64,000 nucleotides of DNA from Ustilago trichophora (GCA_900323505.1 OOIN01000002.1:248001-312000), one strand, 5' to 3'. Positions 19,947 through 30,768 are shown, counted from the first letter of the stretch. Translations and numbers: made by a program. The notes: generated by a model not told the origin, from the letters alone.

Positions 19947-22900
19947 ATGGACGCCAATAAGGACACTTCACGACCCGTGTGGGGTGCCAACAAGAGCTGG
20001 GCAACTCCGTCTTCCACCTCCACCTTGTCTCCCTCCCCAGCATCTTCCTCTCGGGATCCGATATCTTCGGCGTCATCAGCATTCCCACCTCTCTCCTCAC
20101 CTCAGGCTAGGCGTCCCACGTCTCGTACCAGCTCGACCGCCTCCTATCCCTCTCCCTCCCCATCCTCCTCTCTTATCTCACAGACATCCTTTAACCCCTA
20201 CCCGACACGCCGGCAGGAGCTCGCCCAGCGCGCAGCAACCCACAGCACGCGCAAACGCTCCCACATCACCCGCTCCGACCCTTCCACCTCTCGCATCCAC
20301 TCCATTCTCGACTACGATCACGATGAAGACGATGTCGTCATGCACGATCTCTCTGACGAAAACGATGAAGGAGAAGTCTCCTCCCGCGGCGCAACCATGT
20401 CCTCCATCGTTTTTCGAGACCTATCTGCATCAACGTCGACCAGTCGATCCGCTTCACCGTGGCAGCAACAAGGTGGGATGAGTGCGGGGCTTTCCATGTT
20501 CGCTACGTCCACGTTTGGAGGGGAGCCACTGAGAGTGCTCGCAAATGTGGATGAGGAGTTGGGGGCGGCTCACATGGGACCGAGGATTTACAAGAGGCAT
20601 AACCAGAAGCACGTTAGGAATAGGGTGCGAGCCAAGATCGATGCAACACACACTTCCAGCAGCATCGTATCTCCGAAAGAGGCAAAGAAGGATGATGTTG
20701 ATGGTCGGACGCTGGGTGCGACCGCTGTAGACTTGACGTGCGAGGAGAAGGAAAGATTATGGAATGTAGACCTGCAGAAGCTGGTGGATGAGTGCAGAAG
20801 GTATCACAACCTATCAGCCGTTCAGAGTAGGGTCGGTCTTAGCGATGGTATGGACTCTGGCTTAGACAACACTCCGATCACGACGCTATTTGCAGCGATA
20901 CGAACGCGAATCACAGCTCCTCGAACGTGGTCCTCAACGAGTCTTGCACCCGTCATTTCCGACGATCTCCTTCCTAATGGACTGCAATCACCTCCCATCG
21001 ACTTTTCCGTCCTTCCACCGTCTCTACTCGCACAATTGCGCCAATCGGTCTTGGAAGCAATCATCGAACTTCTGAATACCATCGTGAATTCGACGCGCAG
21101 CGAACTCGTTTCGACACTAGCTTCCTTGTTTTCATTGCGCTCCCTTCGACCGACCAACGGTGTCGGCCCGGATATAAAGCCTGCACTCCAAGCTACATTT
21201 CTTCACCTTCTTGACACCTTCAACCGCCTCCCCAAACCTTCCGAGCTCCTATTCTCCGTCCTGACCCATCACACTCATCGCACCGTCGATGCCCTCCTGA
21301 CGGACCTAATTGGCGAACTGGTCGGCCTCTGCGGCCAGCAAATGTCATCCAACCCAACGATCCTCACCGAGACCCAGGATCGCACCCTCGTCACCGTGTC
21401 ATCATTTCTCTCTGTGTGCTTCATGCACAACGCCACCCGTCCAGCCGCCTCACGACTCCCTGTCCACGCCTTCTATTGTACCGTCCTCGACCTGGCTCCC
21501 TTCCTCGAGCACTTTATCCACTTTGCCGCCACTTTTGCACACACATCAGCAAAACCATCAATGGGGATGGCAGAGTTCAACATTTGCCGATCATCTTTTC
21601 TCCTCTCGCTCGGGGCGAAAATGCGCATTTTGCAGCTGGAGAACGAGGTTCGACTGGCAAAAGTCTCCCCTCGCGAGTCTTCTTCCCCGCAACGGTTTGA
21701 TGTTCAAGGATCGAACGATGTTGGGCTGGTTGTACTGCCGACAAGTCTCAATCTGAAGATCGAGCGAGAGAATGCTTGGGAGCAAAGCAAAGCGCTGTTT
21801 CTGCAACTGCTTGAGTCGGGTGCGCCAGTACGTGGGCTGCGGGTCGAGTTTGCAGGCGAGCAAGCTGCTGATGGAGGAGGACCGGCTAGGGAGTGGTTTG
21901 CTACCGTCGCATCTACCTGGTCTGACCCTCGCATCGTATTCACTTCTAACGGCTGGTTCCAACCCTCCCATGCTGACGAAAAAGAAGCGGAAGAAACAGC
22001 AGCGTTTCTTGGCCTCCTTCTGGCCCTCGCCGCTTTGCACACCACCAAACTCGCCCTCCCCTTCACCCTCCCTCCGGCTGCATTCAAGATCGCCGCCTGT
22101 CCCAACCTGGACACAATTGCACTCACACCAGTGGATCTGGAATTCGCTGATGCAGCCTTAGCCAGGTCGCTCCAAGCCGTGTTGGATTGGAGTCCTCCAA
22201 GGGGCGAGGAGGGGGAAGAGGACGTGGAAAAGCAGTTTGATTCAACATTCTCTCTCACGTGGAGTACCAGTATCGCGAGTGGCAAAGCGGGAGAAGTCAA
22301 GACGATAGATCTGGTCCCTGGTGGTCGGCATCGGAGTGTCAGGTTTGCAGAGAAAAATGAGTTTGTTTCGAAGCTGGTCTGGCGTGTACTCGTTGGATCG
22401 GTGCGAGCGCAGGTGTCGGCGTTTAGGGACGCTTGGCAGTCGGTGTTTCCCTCAAGCTGGCTTCAGAGAGGACAGGAAAGAAAGGGGGCAGAGTCGGCAA
22501 CCGAGATCCTGGGTAGGGGAGGGTTGGCGATTTCCCTGTTCAGCGCGGACGAAGTCGGACAGGCAATACTGTCTCTTCCCTCCTCCAATTCTTTGACGAT
22601 GTCCGCACCTCTGGACATAGCAGATATCAAGGCGGCCACGGACACCATTATGCCTACCTCGCACTCTGCGCGGGATAGTGCTGGTGCGGTGGTGTCATGG
22701 TTCTGGGACCTCTGGTCAAGCTTGACACCTTTACATCAACGTCGATTGCTAGCATTTATTACGGGCGCAGAAGATCTTCCAGCCACAGGAGCTCGAGGAA
22801 TCGGACTACGCATTCATCTCGTTCCTACCGACTTGGACAACCAAGATGGGCGATCTTGGCCTCTACCTTGGTCTTCGACCTGCACATCGACGCTTTTTCT

Positions 22901-22982
22901 TCCCACCTATTCGAATGAAGTTCTGCTGGAACAGAAGGTTAGGATTGCTATCGAGCACTACCAGGGTTTCGGTCTGCGGTGA
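19947..22982 (+). CDS. HECT-type E3 ubiquitin ligase (Hul4/HECTD2-like)
   Basis: Single-exon protein of 1,011 residues. The first 250 or so are Ser/Pro-rich and disordered with an acidic patch (DYDHDEDDVVMHDLSDENDE). A helical middle follows, then a HECT domain from about residue 640. Landmarks: GEQAADGGGPAREWF (the usual start of the N-lobe), PGGRHRSV followed by NEFVSKLVWRV, FITGAEDLPATG and, at the end, the catalytic Cys in SSTCTSTLFLPTY with the closing AIEHYQGFGLR. This is a full HECT, so an active ligase that takes ubiquitin on the Cys and passes it to a lysine is expected. No RLD, WW or C2 domain is seen, which points to the Hul4-like group rather than Rsp5; that subgroup is a guess. 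Confidence 0.9.
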   Translation: MDANKDTSRPVWGANKSWATPSSTSTLSPSPASSSRDPISSASSAFPPLSSPQARRPTSRTSSTASYPSPSPSSSLISQTSFNPYPTRRQELAQRAATHSTRKRSHITRSDPSTSRIHSILDYDHDEDDVVMHDLSDENDEGEVSSRGATMSSIVFRDLSASTSTSRSASPWQQQGGMSAGLSMFATSTFGGEPLRVLANVDEELGAAHMGPRIYKRHNQKHVRNRVRAKIDATHTSSSIVSPKEAKKDDVDGRTLGATAVDLTCEEKERLWNVDLQKLVDECRRYHNLSAVQSRVGLSDGMDSGLDNTPITTLFAAIRTRITAPRTWSSTSLAPVISDDLLPNGLQSPPIDFSVLPPSLLAQLRQSVLEAIIELLNTIVNSTRSELVSTLASLFSLRSLRPTNGVGPDIKPALQATFLHLLDTFNRLPKPSELLFSVLTHHTHRTVDALLTDLIGELVGLCGQQMSSNPTILTETQDRTLVTVSSFLSVCFMHNATRPAASRLPVHAFYCTVLDLAPFLEHFIHFAATFAHTSAKPSMGMAEFNICRSSFLLSLGAKMRILQLENEVRLAKVSPRESSSPQRFDVQGSNDVGLVVLPTSLNLKIERENAWEQSKALFLQLLESGAPVRGLRVEFAGEQAADGGGPAREWFATVASTWSDPRIVFTSNGWFQPSHADEKEAEETAAFLGLLLALAALHTTKLALPFTLPPAAFKIAACPNLDTIALTPVDLEFADAALARSLQAVLDWSPPRGEEGEEDVEKQFDSTFSLTWSTSIASGKAGEVKTIDLVPGGRHRSVRFAEKNEFVSKLVWRVLVGSVRAQVSAFRDAWQSVFPSSWLQRGQERKGAESATEILGRGGLAISLFSADEVGQAILSLPSSNSLTMSAPLDIADIKAATDTIMPTSHSARDSAGAVVSWFWDLWSSLTPLHQRRLLAFITGAEDLPATGARGIGLRIHLVPTDLDNQDGRSWPLPWSSTCTSTLFLPTYSNEVLLEQKVRIAIEHYQGFGLR

Positions 22983-23096
22983 GTTCAGCTTAGCGTTGGG
23001 AAAGACAAATGGAATGGGATTGATTTAAAGAAGAGATGCCCTTTTCGAGAGAGAGAAAGTGTATATATATGCGCGAGAGTCTATGTGCGGGAGCGA

Positions 23097-24628
23097 TCAC
23101 TTGCGAGCTTGTGCGACGAGCCAGTCGCCCTATCCCACCACGAAGGGAATAAGGAAATGAGAATCAGATTGTCAGAAGGTCAGCGATTTAGCAAAACAGG
23201 GCGAATCAATCCAAGTAATGAGGGTTGAAAACTTACGATCTCGGTGAGCACCACTCGAGTTTTTTCGGTATCCTCTTGAGACATTCCTTCTACGTGCTTC
23301 ATCATGACTATTATGCTCCAAATCAAGATGATAATCAGAAATGAAATCTTGGTCAACTTCTGTATCCTCTCTCTTGTTCTTGACTTTCTGTAAAAAGGTT
23401 GTGATGGGGACTTACCATGTTCGTAACCGGGCCAAATTTTGATACTCTTCTGGTCATGCTTTGTTCCGATTTTTTTGAAAAACTCTTTGCTGCCATTTGG
23501 ATCAGTAACCCGATCATTAGCACCGTGATGAATGGTCAACGGACAAGTGATCAGATGTGCTTTGGAAGCAAGATCGTCAATTCCATCCAGAATGGCTAGG
23601 CCGGTACTGATGCGTACTTTGCCCTTGTAGGTCAAGGGATCGTTGTTGAATTCGTCTTCTACGCGGGGGTCGTCGGATACGTTTCCCTTGATGGCGCTTG
23701 CTAGGGGCAGTCGACCGGCGCAAAAGCGCAGTACGTGGGCGACGTATTCAATCACTTTACTTGGTCGAGATTGAGACGAGATGGTGATCATGGGTGCTGC
23801 TACCGCCACACCTGACAATGAGGGTCGATAAGGGACAGGATTCTCGGGCAAAACTGCAGATCCATTCTCTCCGTTTCTCTCGGGATGATGATGTGCCAAA
23901 GGTGTACGTTGATGCGCATTCAGCGCTTCTTCGACCAGTTGCTCATCCGTCGTTGTTTTCGCCTGCTCACTGGGAACCTGTTTCAAGCTCAAATCCGGTC
24001 CTCCATCCTCGCCCTGCTTCAGCGGCGGATACAACGCCGCGTAGTAAAGAACCGTAAAAGCGCCCATAGAGTGTCCCTCTGCAAACAATTTTCTCTCCCT
24101 ACGCGCATTTCCCAACAATCCACTCTCCTCATCCCAAGTCCTAACGTCCATGACTACAGCATGCATCGCGCGCGCGTTGATCTTCATACTTGGCAAGTAA
24201 CCGTGCAAACCTGTGCTCCGGCCGAAACTGGGAAGGTCGATGGCAATGATTCTAAATCCACGTTTCATGAAATGTAGTGCGTGAGGGGCGAGTTTTCCGG
24301 CATAATCGTTGATTCCATGCGCCATGACAATATCCGAGTGAAGCTGTTCGGATTCAAGAGCGGCAGGGCAGGTCCAGATGTAGTAGGTCACCCAAGACCA
24401 TTTTTCCTTGTCCCACGAACCGGATTCGAGCAGCGAGTGGGAAGGGATGAGAACTCGTCGTCGAATAGCGCATACTTCAGGGTTGGAGTAGATGAGACGA
24501 TGCTCGGCGCGAGAGTAGGGAATTGCGGTGCGACCGAATGTGGGATCGCCGCCTCCTGGGGTGAGAAGGTTGAGATGACATAGTAGAGGCTCGGTGATCA
24601 CTTGATGGGCGATCTTTAGGTAGTCCAT
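23097..24628 (-). CDS. Monoglyceride-lipase-like alpha/beta hydrolase (three exons)
   Basis: Exons 24628-23416, 23307-23237 and 23129-23097, with GTAAGT donors at 23415 and 23236 and TAG acceptors at 23308 and 23130. Joined they give 438 residues ending EIGDWLVAQARK. The lid-bearing hydrolase fold shows the nucleophile S187 in GHSMG, D372 in HHGANDRVTD, and H404 in GYEH, with the EHVMMKHVEGMSQ helix formed across the first splice. HGINDYAGKLAPHA and DLPSFGRSTGLHGY match the monoglyceride lipase / serine hydrolase family. Expected to split monoacylglycerols or similar esters. The two introns interrupt only the last 5% of the gene. The unspliced frame lacks a proper end, which supports the splicing. 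Confidence 0.86.
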
Positions 24629-25168
24629 TTTGCCCAAAAAAATGATCTCTAGCGGGTTGTTGAGAAGGCTGAGGATGGTCAAGAAGAGATGGTGGATGAA
24701 ATAGAAAGTGGGTACACACAGCCAAGGTAAGAATGGTACCGGGACAGCCGTTCCGACACACACTCAGACGCATACCGTCCAGTACAATCGGTTACGAAGC
24801 AGGGTCTTGCCTGACACATGAAAGCGCCTTGGGTTCCCACGATCCTCATTTTGCAAAGGCATTCTGTATGCGTTTCAAGAAGGAACGCATCCATCTGCGT
24901 CGCACAAGCATCTCAGCGTCATCTTTTATTTATTTATTTATTTTCCCTTGCCCATGCCTCCACTTGCAGTGCCGTATGCTTTCTCCAAAAAATTTCAAAG
25001 AGATGTTAGGTTTGATGAGGGCGACAAACTTGAATTTTGTAGTGCCCTCGTGATGACAGATTTTTCCACGTGACCGGGGCCGCTTGGACCTCTATCAACG
25101 TCCATCTTGTCCTTCTTTGCTCCTCTATCAACCAACCAACATCATCTACGAAAACAAACAGCATAACC
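24629..25168. other. Shared divergent promoter region, lipase-like and mitochondrial RRF genes
   Basis: 540 bp between two ATGs facing away from each other. It contains a (TTTA)n tract at about 24925-24944. No separate gene seen. Confidence 0.5.
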
Positions 25169-26155
25169 ATGGCGACTCCACAACGAGCCGCGGGAGGCCT
25201 TGTTGTGGCACTGCGATCGTACAGCCGCACCGCAGGTACCATATCCTCCTACTCGGTCAGGATGGCCTCCAATGCGATCCTCACTCGCAACAACAGCTGT
25301 ACCTTTTCACCTTCTGCCACTCCCACTTTCACCCTTGAGCAGCGACGATTCAAATCCAAACGATCTTCGGCACAGTACATTGACCCCGATGCAGCTCTCG
25401 ACGACGATGTTCCCGTGATCAAGACCAAGGGCAAAGGCTCCAAGTCCAACCGTGGCTCGCAACCCACCTCGAAAGGCGCTCGATCCAAACGGGGCGATGC
25501 CGAACAACCCGATTCTTCCGAGTACAAGACTTCTACTCGCAATCAAGATCTTCCCGAAGAGGCATTCGACTTTGCCTCCATCTCATCGCACATGTCTCGT
25601 GCCGTAGAACGATGTCGCACCACTACGTCGACATTGGTAGGTAGTTTTGGACGGGCAGACCCAGCCCTGCTTGACTCTATCAAAGTCGAATATCCCGGAA
25701 CTGGGTCGGCAGGCAAATCTCTGCACCCTCTACGCGAATTCGCCACAGTCGGAGTCAGAGATGGTGCCCTAATGGTCACAGCATTCGACCCAGAAATGGT
25801 TAAACACATCGAACGAGCCATCTACTCTTCCAATCTCGGTCTCACCCCGCAAACCCAAGCACATCAGAACCCAGGAGACGAAAATCTAATCCGTGTAGCA
25901 GTACCTCAACCCACAACAGAATCAAGACAGGCCATGGTCAAAGATCTCACCCGCATCTGCGAAAATGCCAGGGTCAGCATCAGGGATGCAAGGCACAAGG
26001 CTCAGAAGCAGATCAAGTCGGATATCGACAGAAAAGTGGTGGGGAAAAGTGAGGGTGACAAGGAGAGCAAAAAGGTCGAGGCTGAGACCAAAAAATTCAC
26101 TACACAGGTAGATCAGTTGTTTGAAAAGATCAAGGCGACCTTGCTCGCCGCTTAA
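25169..26155 (+). CDS. RRF1: Ribosome recycling factor, mitochondrial
   Basis: Single-exon 328-residue protein starting at ATG 25169. The first 70 residues are rich in Arg, Ser and Thr with no acidic residues, a mitochondrial presequence, followed by a basic linker. The RRF domain covers about residues 155-328. Landmarks: AVERCRTTTSTLVGSFGRADPALL, then the conserved IKVEYPG and LHPLREFATVGVRDGALMVTAFD, then RQAMVKDLTRICENARVSIRDAR and the final coiled region ending DQLFEKIKATLLAA. It matches the two-domain RRF that, with EF-G2, splits mitochondrial ribosomes after termination. The Arg-rich helix (ARVSIRDARHKAQKQIK) is a little changed from bacterial forms (RVAIRNIRRDA). Divergent from the lipase-like gene. 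Confidence 0.93.
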   Translation: MATPQRAAGGLVVALRSYSRTAGTISSYSVRMASNAILTRNNSCTFSPSATPTFTLEQRRFKSKRSSAQYIDPDAALDDDVPVIKTKGKGSKSNRGSQPTSKGARSKRGDAEQPDSSEYKTSTRNQDLPEEAFDFASISSHMSRAVERCRTTTSTLVGSFGRADPALLDSIKVEYPGTGSAGKSLHPLREFATVGVRDGALMVTAFDPEMVKHIERAIYSSNLGLTPQTQAHQNPGDENLIRVAVPQPTTESRQAMVKDLTRICENARVSIRDARHKAQKQIKSDIDRKVVGKSEGDKESKKVEAETKKFTTQVDQLFEKIKATLLAA

Positions 26156-26380
26156 ACATCGAAGCCAATCCAAATTTAATCATCATCTCAGTGCAACATG
26201 GGAAGGGCTCCTTTTGATTGTGGTGTCATTGTTTGTGAGAGTCGGTCCAGCGTAGGTGTGTGTGTGTCTCTACCTTGACACGTGAGTCGCCGACGGAACC
26301 CATCATACTGAGCTGCCGTCCAACAGCAAGTTTTCATCTACCGAAGCACTTGTGCATCCCTTGGCGCTATCTACGCTCTA

Positions 26381-27334
26381 TCACTGCGACTTGCCACCCT
26401 TCTTAGCGCCCGCCTCCTGCCAGAACTCCTCATCGTCCTTTCCACTGACACCCACCTTTACACCCTGCTCGCCTCTAACCACCTTTTTCGGATCCACCCT
26501 TCCGCCCTGCTCTGGCTTGACCGTAAACCTCTTCTGAATAGCCCGGATCATTGCTCTGAACCAGAAAAAGTTCAAGCTGTTCAGGATAACATTGCCGACC
26601 ATGTAGAAGGCCTTGAGATGGCCCGGGATGGGAGGAAAGTGCGGCTTGGATGGGGCAACGACAAACTTGAAGAAGCTGAAGCTGTTGTAGACACCAAACG
26701 TCAGGCGGGCTCCTACGTAGGCCGAGAGGAGGAAGACGGCGTTGATGAGCTGCCACTTGGAACCGGTCTTTCCGAGCTTGTCGAGGAACCAGTGAATGTT
26801 GAGGAAAGGCGTGCTCAACTCCCACAGCAGGAATCCCATTCCATCGTACATAAAGATGGGGTGATAGACGAGCGTGAATGCGATCAAAGCAACGAGACCG
26901 TGTGCAATGAAACCAGGTCCTTCGTGGAGAATCGAAATGACGCTATCCCAGACAAAGTAGCCCTGGGCAATAGCGTACACCTGAGCAGCCTCATAATCGT
27001 ATCCGTACAGCCTGTCTACTGCCAAAGGGTGAGTCTGCAATCCGAGCGCATTGGTCTGTCGAGCCTTCCACCAGATCCTGGCGGCCAAGGGGGTGATGAT
27101 GGCGGCATGGACAAAGGAAACAATGTGGATATCCCAGCTGATGCGAGTCTTGCGGTTGAACTTGGAGAAAGTCTTGGGGAAAATCTTGGGCGACAACTGG
27201 GCGGAGAGGGCCTGGATGGCAAACCAGAGCAAAGAGGAGCGGATGAGGGTAGGTACGTGTGTGGGCAGGTGGTGCATCCCATACGCATCTGCGTAGGGTT
27301 GCAACCAGGCCACGATGGGATCGGCAAACGCCAT
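26381..27334 (-). CDS. TLC-domain membrane protein (TLCD4/TMEM56-like)
   Basis: 317 residues from ATG 27334, single exon. There are six to seven hydrophobic segments. The TLC landmarks are WDIHIVSFVHAAIITPLAA early, YAIAQGYFVWDSVISILHEGP, then HGLVALIAFTLVYHP and LLWELSTPFLNIHWFLDK, as in the TRAM-LAG1-CLN8 family members of the TMEM56/TLCD4 type rather than ceramide synthase (the Lag1 double His is absent). The C-terminus is cytosolic-looking and basic (KKGGKSQ). Likely in the ER or another membrane with a role in lipid balance, by family only. The Harbinger element lies about 390 bp upstream of this start. Confidence 0.83.
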   Translation of the reverse strand: MAFADPIVAWLQPYADAYGMHHLPTHVPTLIRSSLLWFAIQALSAQLSPKIFPKTFSKFNRKTRISWDIHIVSFVHAAIITPLAARIWWKARQTNALGLQTHPLAVDRLYGYDYEAAQVYAIAQGYFVWDSVISILHEGPGFIAHGLVALIAFTLVYHPIFMYDGMGFLLWELSTPFLNIHWFLDKLGKTGSKWQLINAVFLLSAYVGARLTFGVYNSFSFFKFVVAPSKPHFPPIPGHLKAFYMVGNVILNSLNFFWFRAMIRAIQKRFTVKPEQGGRVDPKKVVRGEQGVKVGVSGKDDEEFWQEAGAKKGGKSQ

Positions 27335-27720
27335 CTTTCGGACAGCGACGGAGTTAGGGATGAAGGCACGCGATTGCGATGGTGGAAAGAAGGAAAGAAG
27401 CAACGAAACAAGGATGGATTGTGTGAGAGGTCGGGTTGAAATTTGCATGGCGTGTGCGACACAGCGAAGACGGCTTTCGCATTCATGGTGTAGCCGAAAC
27501 AGCAAGACAGAAGAGGGCGCAGCACCAGTTTCTCGTGTCCCAACAAAAAGACCGAAAAAAAAAGAGCCGCGTCGGTCTGTGCTTTGTGAAAAGAGCCTGT
27601 CCCCCGCATTCAGATTTCCGCTTTCTTCTAAAGTGTGCAACGGTTGGATCTCACAACAGAGCACAGGGCGAAAATGCAATCAAATGTGGAGTTGCGCATG
27701 CGCAAACAAGCAAGTGACGG
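27335..27720. other. Promoter side of the TLC gene up to the transposon
   Basis: About 385 bp separating the TLC gene start from the left end of the Harbinger element. No gene of its own. An in-frame upstream extension of the TLC frame exists here but lacks a likely start. Confidence 0.5.
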
Positions 27721-27750
27721 TACAGTACAGTACAGTACTAGGGAGGTTTC

Positions 27751-27770
27751 GGTCGTCCGTCGTATGGGTG
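27751..27770 (+). repeat. Left terminal inverted repeat core of the Harbinger element
   Basis: GGTCGTCCGTCGTATGGGTG pairs with the reverse complement of 30882-30901, 18 of 20 bases identical. With the outer TACAGTACAGTA the repeat is about 45 bp with a less conserved middle. Confidence 0.85.
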
Positions 27771-27773
27771 GTG

Positions 27774-27800
27774 GTCTGGGTTGAAGCTGACAACCCAGAC
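27774..27800. repeat. Sub-terminal palindrome, left side
   Basis: Perfect 10-base arms GTCTGGGTTG and CAACCCAGAC separated by 7 bases. The arm repeats the CTGGGT core of the terminal repeat, so it is a likely extra binding site for an element protein. Confidence 0.75.
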
Positions 27801-28026
27801 GACGAGGTAGAGATGGTGGTTAAGAGCATCGTTTGGGTTGCGCACGTTTGAGCTCAGCTTTGAATTAAATAATTTTCAAAGCACGTGATGCATGTGACGC
27901 GTCTGTGTGATTATTAAGCATTTCTCAAAATTAAATCGGGAAATTATGGGGCCGATATCAATGATACACAGATCAACGTGATGGTAGTAGTGCTCGTCGC
28001 GATCAGGCACCGTCGGCGTTTATGAA

Positions 28027-29370
28027 ATGAAGTTGTTTGCTCGGCGTGCATCGACCGGTGTTCCTGACTTCATATACACACCTCGACTCCGTTTGGCACC
28101 GGAACGGCCTCGTACTACCATGAACACCAATCCTCAGCTTGATCCAGCCCTCGCTCGCCTTCCAGAGTCTCTCAGGCCATCTTTTCTGGCTCTTGAGAGC
28201 ACAGAAATGGACGAAATGCCCGACATCGTCGATATGAGCCAGGTCTTTTGGCAACAGATGATGCAACGGCCGTCACTACCTCCCGAATCTCCTAGCAATT
28301 CACAAGAGCTACGATATGTACCACAAGCATCGCAATCACAGTCTGTTGCTCCGTCGCGATCATCTCAGTCTGTGATGTCTGTGCCTGTGTCAATGTCAAG
28401 CTCAAGAGGCAACAAGAACCATTGGACGCCGGACGATGTTGAAGTGCTCATTCTTGCTGTGCACAATCACAACCCATACAAGCACAGAACGAACACGGAC
28501 AAGGGGGCAGCATGGAAACGTGTACTCGAGGAGGTCAACGTTGTCTTTGTTGGCCTCGGGCAACGTAAGCGATCAATGCAAGGCATCAAGGAGAAGTGGA
28601 AGCAGATATATTCGAACCGGAAACATGAGGATCGCGAGCTCGCTAGCTCTTCCGGCATTGTCGAGCTCCGTTCGGAAATGGAGCGCCTTGTCGACGATGT
28701 TATACAGTCGGATGTCGCCTCGTCGTACGGACGCATCGCCCGTGAGACTGCTGAACAACATCGACGGCGACTTTCGGAGCTCACTGGCCGTATCCATGGC
28801 ACGGCGGCCTCACAGTCAATGTCGAGCCGTACTCAGCGGGCGTTATCATCACAAGAAATGCCATCATCTTCACAGCCTGTTGATGAAGAGAGTGATACTT
28901 CTCTTGATTCCGTAGCTGGTACGCCCGCTCGCAAGCAGGCTCGGAATGCAACTCACGAGGCACTGGCAATGATGATTGAGAACGACGAGGAGCAACGACG
29001 TGCAGACGAGCAATACCGGTCCGAGTCTCTCCGTATTCAGCAAGACATGGTTGGCATTGGCTCATCGCTCATCAATGCCGTGACTACAGACATCCGAGAC
29101 TTGAAGACTCGCTTTGATAGCATGGAGAACAACATCAATCGTATGGTAAGCTTACTCACGGCACATACAGGACAGCAACCTTCGGCCGGAGCAAGACATC
29201 AGCTCATCCCTACCATTGACGAGGAACCTCGGACGCCTCAACGTCATCGCGCTGTCTCGATTGATACTTCCGCCTCCATCACTCCCACTCGTGCATCTCC
29301 TTCTCGGCGCCGTAGCTCTCGAGCACCTTCACAGTCACGCACAGGCAGATACGGTGGCTTTCATAACTAG
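28027..29370 (+). CDS. Harbinger Myb/SANT-like DNA-binding protein
   Basis: 447 residues. Residues about 125-200 form a trihelix Myb/SANT-like domain: NHWTPDDVEVLILAVHNHNP, then AAWKRVLEEV, then RSMQGIKEKWKQIYSNRK, with the spaced Trp residues of this fold. A long Glu/Gln/Arg helical region follows (about residues 300-380), and a Ser/Arg/Pro tail. In PIF/Harbinger elements such a second protein binds the ends and brings the transposase to the DNA and into the nucleus. The convergent position next to the transposase fixes this assignment. A second ATG at 28120 is possible as the start. The frame is open and shows no decay. Confidence 0.85.
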   Translation: MKLFARRASTGVPDFIYTPRLRLAPERPRTTMNTNPQLDPALARLPESLRPSFLALESTEMDEMPDIVDMSQVFWQQMMQRPSLPPESPSNSQELRYVPQASQSQSVAPSRSSQSVMSVPVSMSSSRGNKNHWTPDDVEVLILAVHNHNPYKHRTNTDKGAAWKRVLEEVNVVFVGLGQRKRSMQGIKEKWKQIYSNRKHEDRELASSSGIVELRSEMERLVDDVIQSDVASSYGRIARETAEQHRRRLSELTGRIHGTAASQSMSSRTQRALSSQEMPSSSQPVDEESDTSLDSVAGTPARKQARNATHEALAMMIENDEEQRRADEQYRSESLRIQQDMVGIGSSLINAVTTDIRDLKTRFDSMENNINRMVSLLTAHTGQQPSAGARHQLIPTIDEEPRTPQRHRAVSIDTSASITPTRASPSRRRSSRAPSQSRTGRYGGFHN

Positions 29371-29399
29371 TTTTATTCATGTATATACATTCATTGCAA

Positions 29400-30563
29400 T
29401 CAAAGAACTTCATTGACCGTGACCTCGTCGTTGTTGTCTGCATGTTCCGGAGAATTGATACCTGAGCTGTTTTCCGCGGGATTTGTCAAGGCCGTAGAGA
29501 CGACCACACGTGGCGAGGAGAAGTACTCCTTGAGCGTCGGAGGATTACATCCCATTGAAATGCTTATCTGATTGCCAATCAAGCATGTCTTTGCATTCCA
29601 AAGCAGCGTTGCTACCATCCAGTCCCTTCCACACGGTGTGAGACCAGTCCACTGATATTGCTTGTCTCGAAACCTCGGCCATTGCATTGAAACCATTCCG
29701 ATACCCCATTCTACCGTCGTTCGGTACTTACCGAGCATGTGGTTCGTGAGTTCCTGGTTCCTGGTTATGAGATTGCCCTTGAACGGCGATATAATCGCCG
29801 GCGAGACGCCGTATGCTTGGTCCCCGTAGAGATACCTCTGCTCGCCATCCTCGCCCTTTGCGTTCTCCGCGGCCCAGGCCACGAGGTGAGTCTCAATTAC
29901 CATATGAGCATCATGCCGGCGTCCATCAAATGGCGCCGACACAAACAGCAAACCATCGGGCGTGGCAATGAACTGATACTTGAGAGCATGCACACGCTTG
30001 TGACCATTATATGCTTCTCGTTGTTCATTGATTGGCATTGCAATAGGACGTACAGTACCATCAATGGCACCCCAGAACTGTGGCAAGCGAGTCTTCCTCT
30101 TGATGGCCGCCGCGTAGTAATCCAGGCGCCGCGGACTGAGCAAACGATGACGAGCGCTCGTAACATCGAGCAAGTGACACCACCGTCTGTGTATGAACTC
30201 GCTGACTTGATGAATGATACGGCTGCTTCGACTGTGAGACCATCCAAATTGGCCTTCAAGCGACCATAGTCGACTGCCTCGAAGCCAGGCCAACAGCATG
30301 AGCAATGCTGTCTTGCTATCACTCACATCATTCACAGATGTTCTCACTGGATCAGGCAATCTCAAAGCATGATGTATAGCTTCAAATTCGCTGATTGTGA
30401 GCCCGAATGTAGACTTGAAGTGAACATCATCAAGCTGTGCTTGGATATGATGGTAGTGCTGGGCCGCGAGCCGTGTAGGTGCTCTCCGTCCGAGCACGGA
30501 AAGCACTGCAAGTATTCGCCTCCGGCGTTTTCGATATGCATGAACCGAATTCTCGGCCTGCAT
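29400..30563 (-). CDS. Harbinger DDE transposase
   Basis: 387 residues from ATG 30563. The DDE nuclease domain has D168 in GAIDGTVRP, D248 in YLYGDQAYG and E285 in RTTVEWGIG, in the order and spacing of the DDE_Tnp_4 family. The N-terminal part is helical (GLTISEFEAIHHAL; a SRIIHQVSEFIHRRW helix) and probably joins DNA binding. The C-terminus (NPAENSSGINSPEHADNNDE) is acidic. All catalytic residues are present and no stop interrupts the frame, so the enzyme may be active. Open sequence upstream to 30662 lacks an ATG. Confidence 0.92.
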   Translation of the reverse strand: MQAENSVHAYRKRRRRILAVLSVLGRRAPTRLAAQHYHHIQAQLDDVHFKSTFGLTISEFEAIHHALRLPDPVRTSVNDVSDSKTALLMLLAWLRGSRLWSLEGQFGWSHSRSSRIIHQVSEFIHRRWCHLLDVTSARHRLLSPRRLDYYAAAIKRKTRLPQFWGAIDGTVRPIAMPINEQREAYNGHKRVHALKYQFIATPDGLLFVSAPFDGRRHDAHMVIETHLVAWAAENAKGEDGEQRYLYGDQAYGVSPAIISPFKGNLITRNQELTNHMLGKYRTTVEWGIGMVSMQWPRFRDKQYQWTGLTPCGRDWMVATLLWNAKTCLIGNQISISMGCNPPTLKEYFSSPRVVVSTALTNPAENSSGINSPEHADNNDEVTVNEVL

Positions 30564-30768
30564 GCTTGCGTCTCGAGTCTCGAAGCTCCGTTGACGGATG
30601 GGATGGCCGGATAAACAATGGTTAAGGTTTTGCGGGGTAATAAATATGATGGTAGTACTCACACCATACTTTCAAAGGCGACGAAACACACACTTCTTGA
30701 GATTCTGCTTCAACACAATAAACATTGATTGCTCGGATCCGAACTACAGGCTGAGAAACACGCGACTT

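Noticed and set aside
26618..27439. 273-codon open frame on the plus strand
   Set aside because: Antisense to the TLC-domain gene, with no domain.
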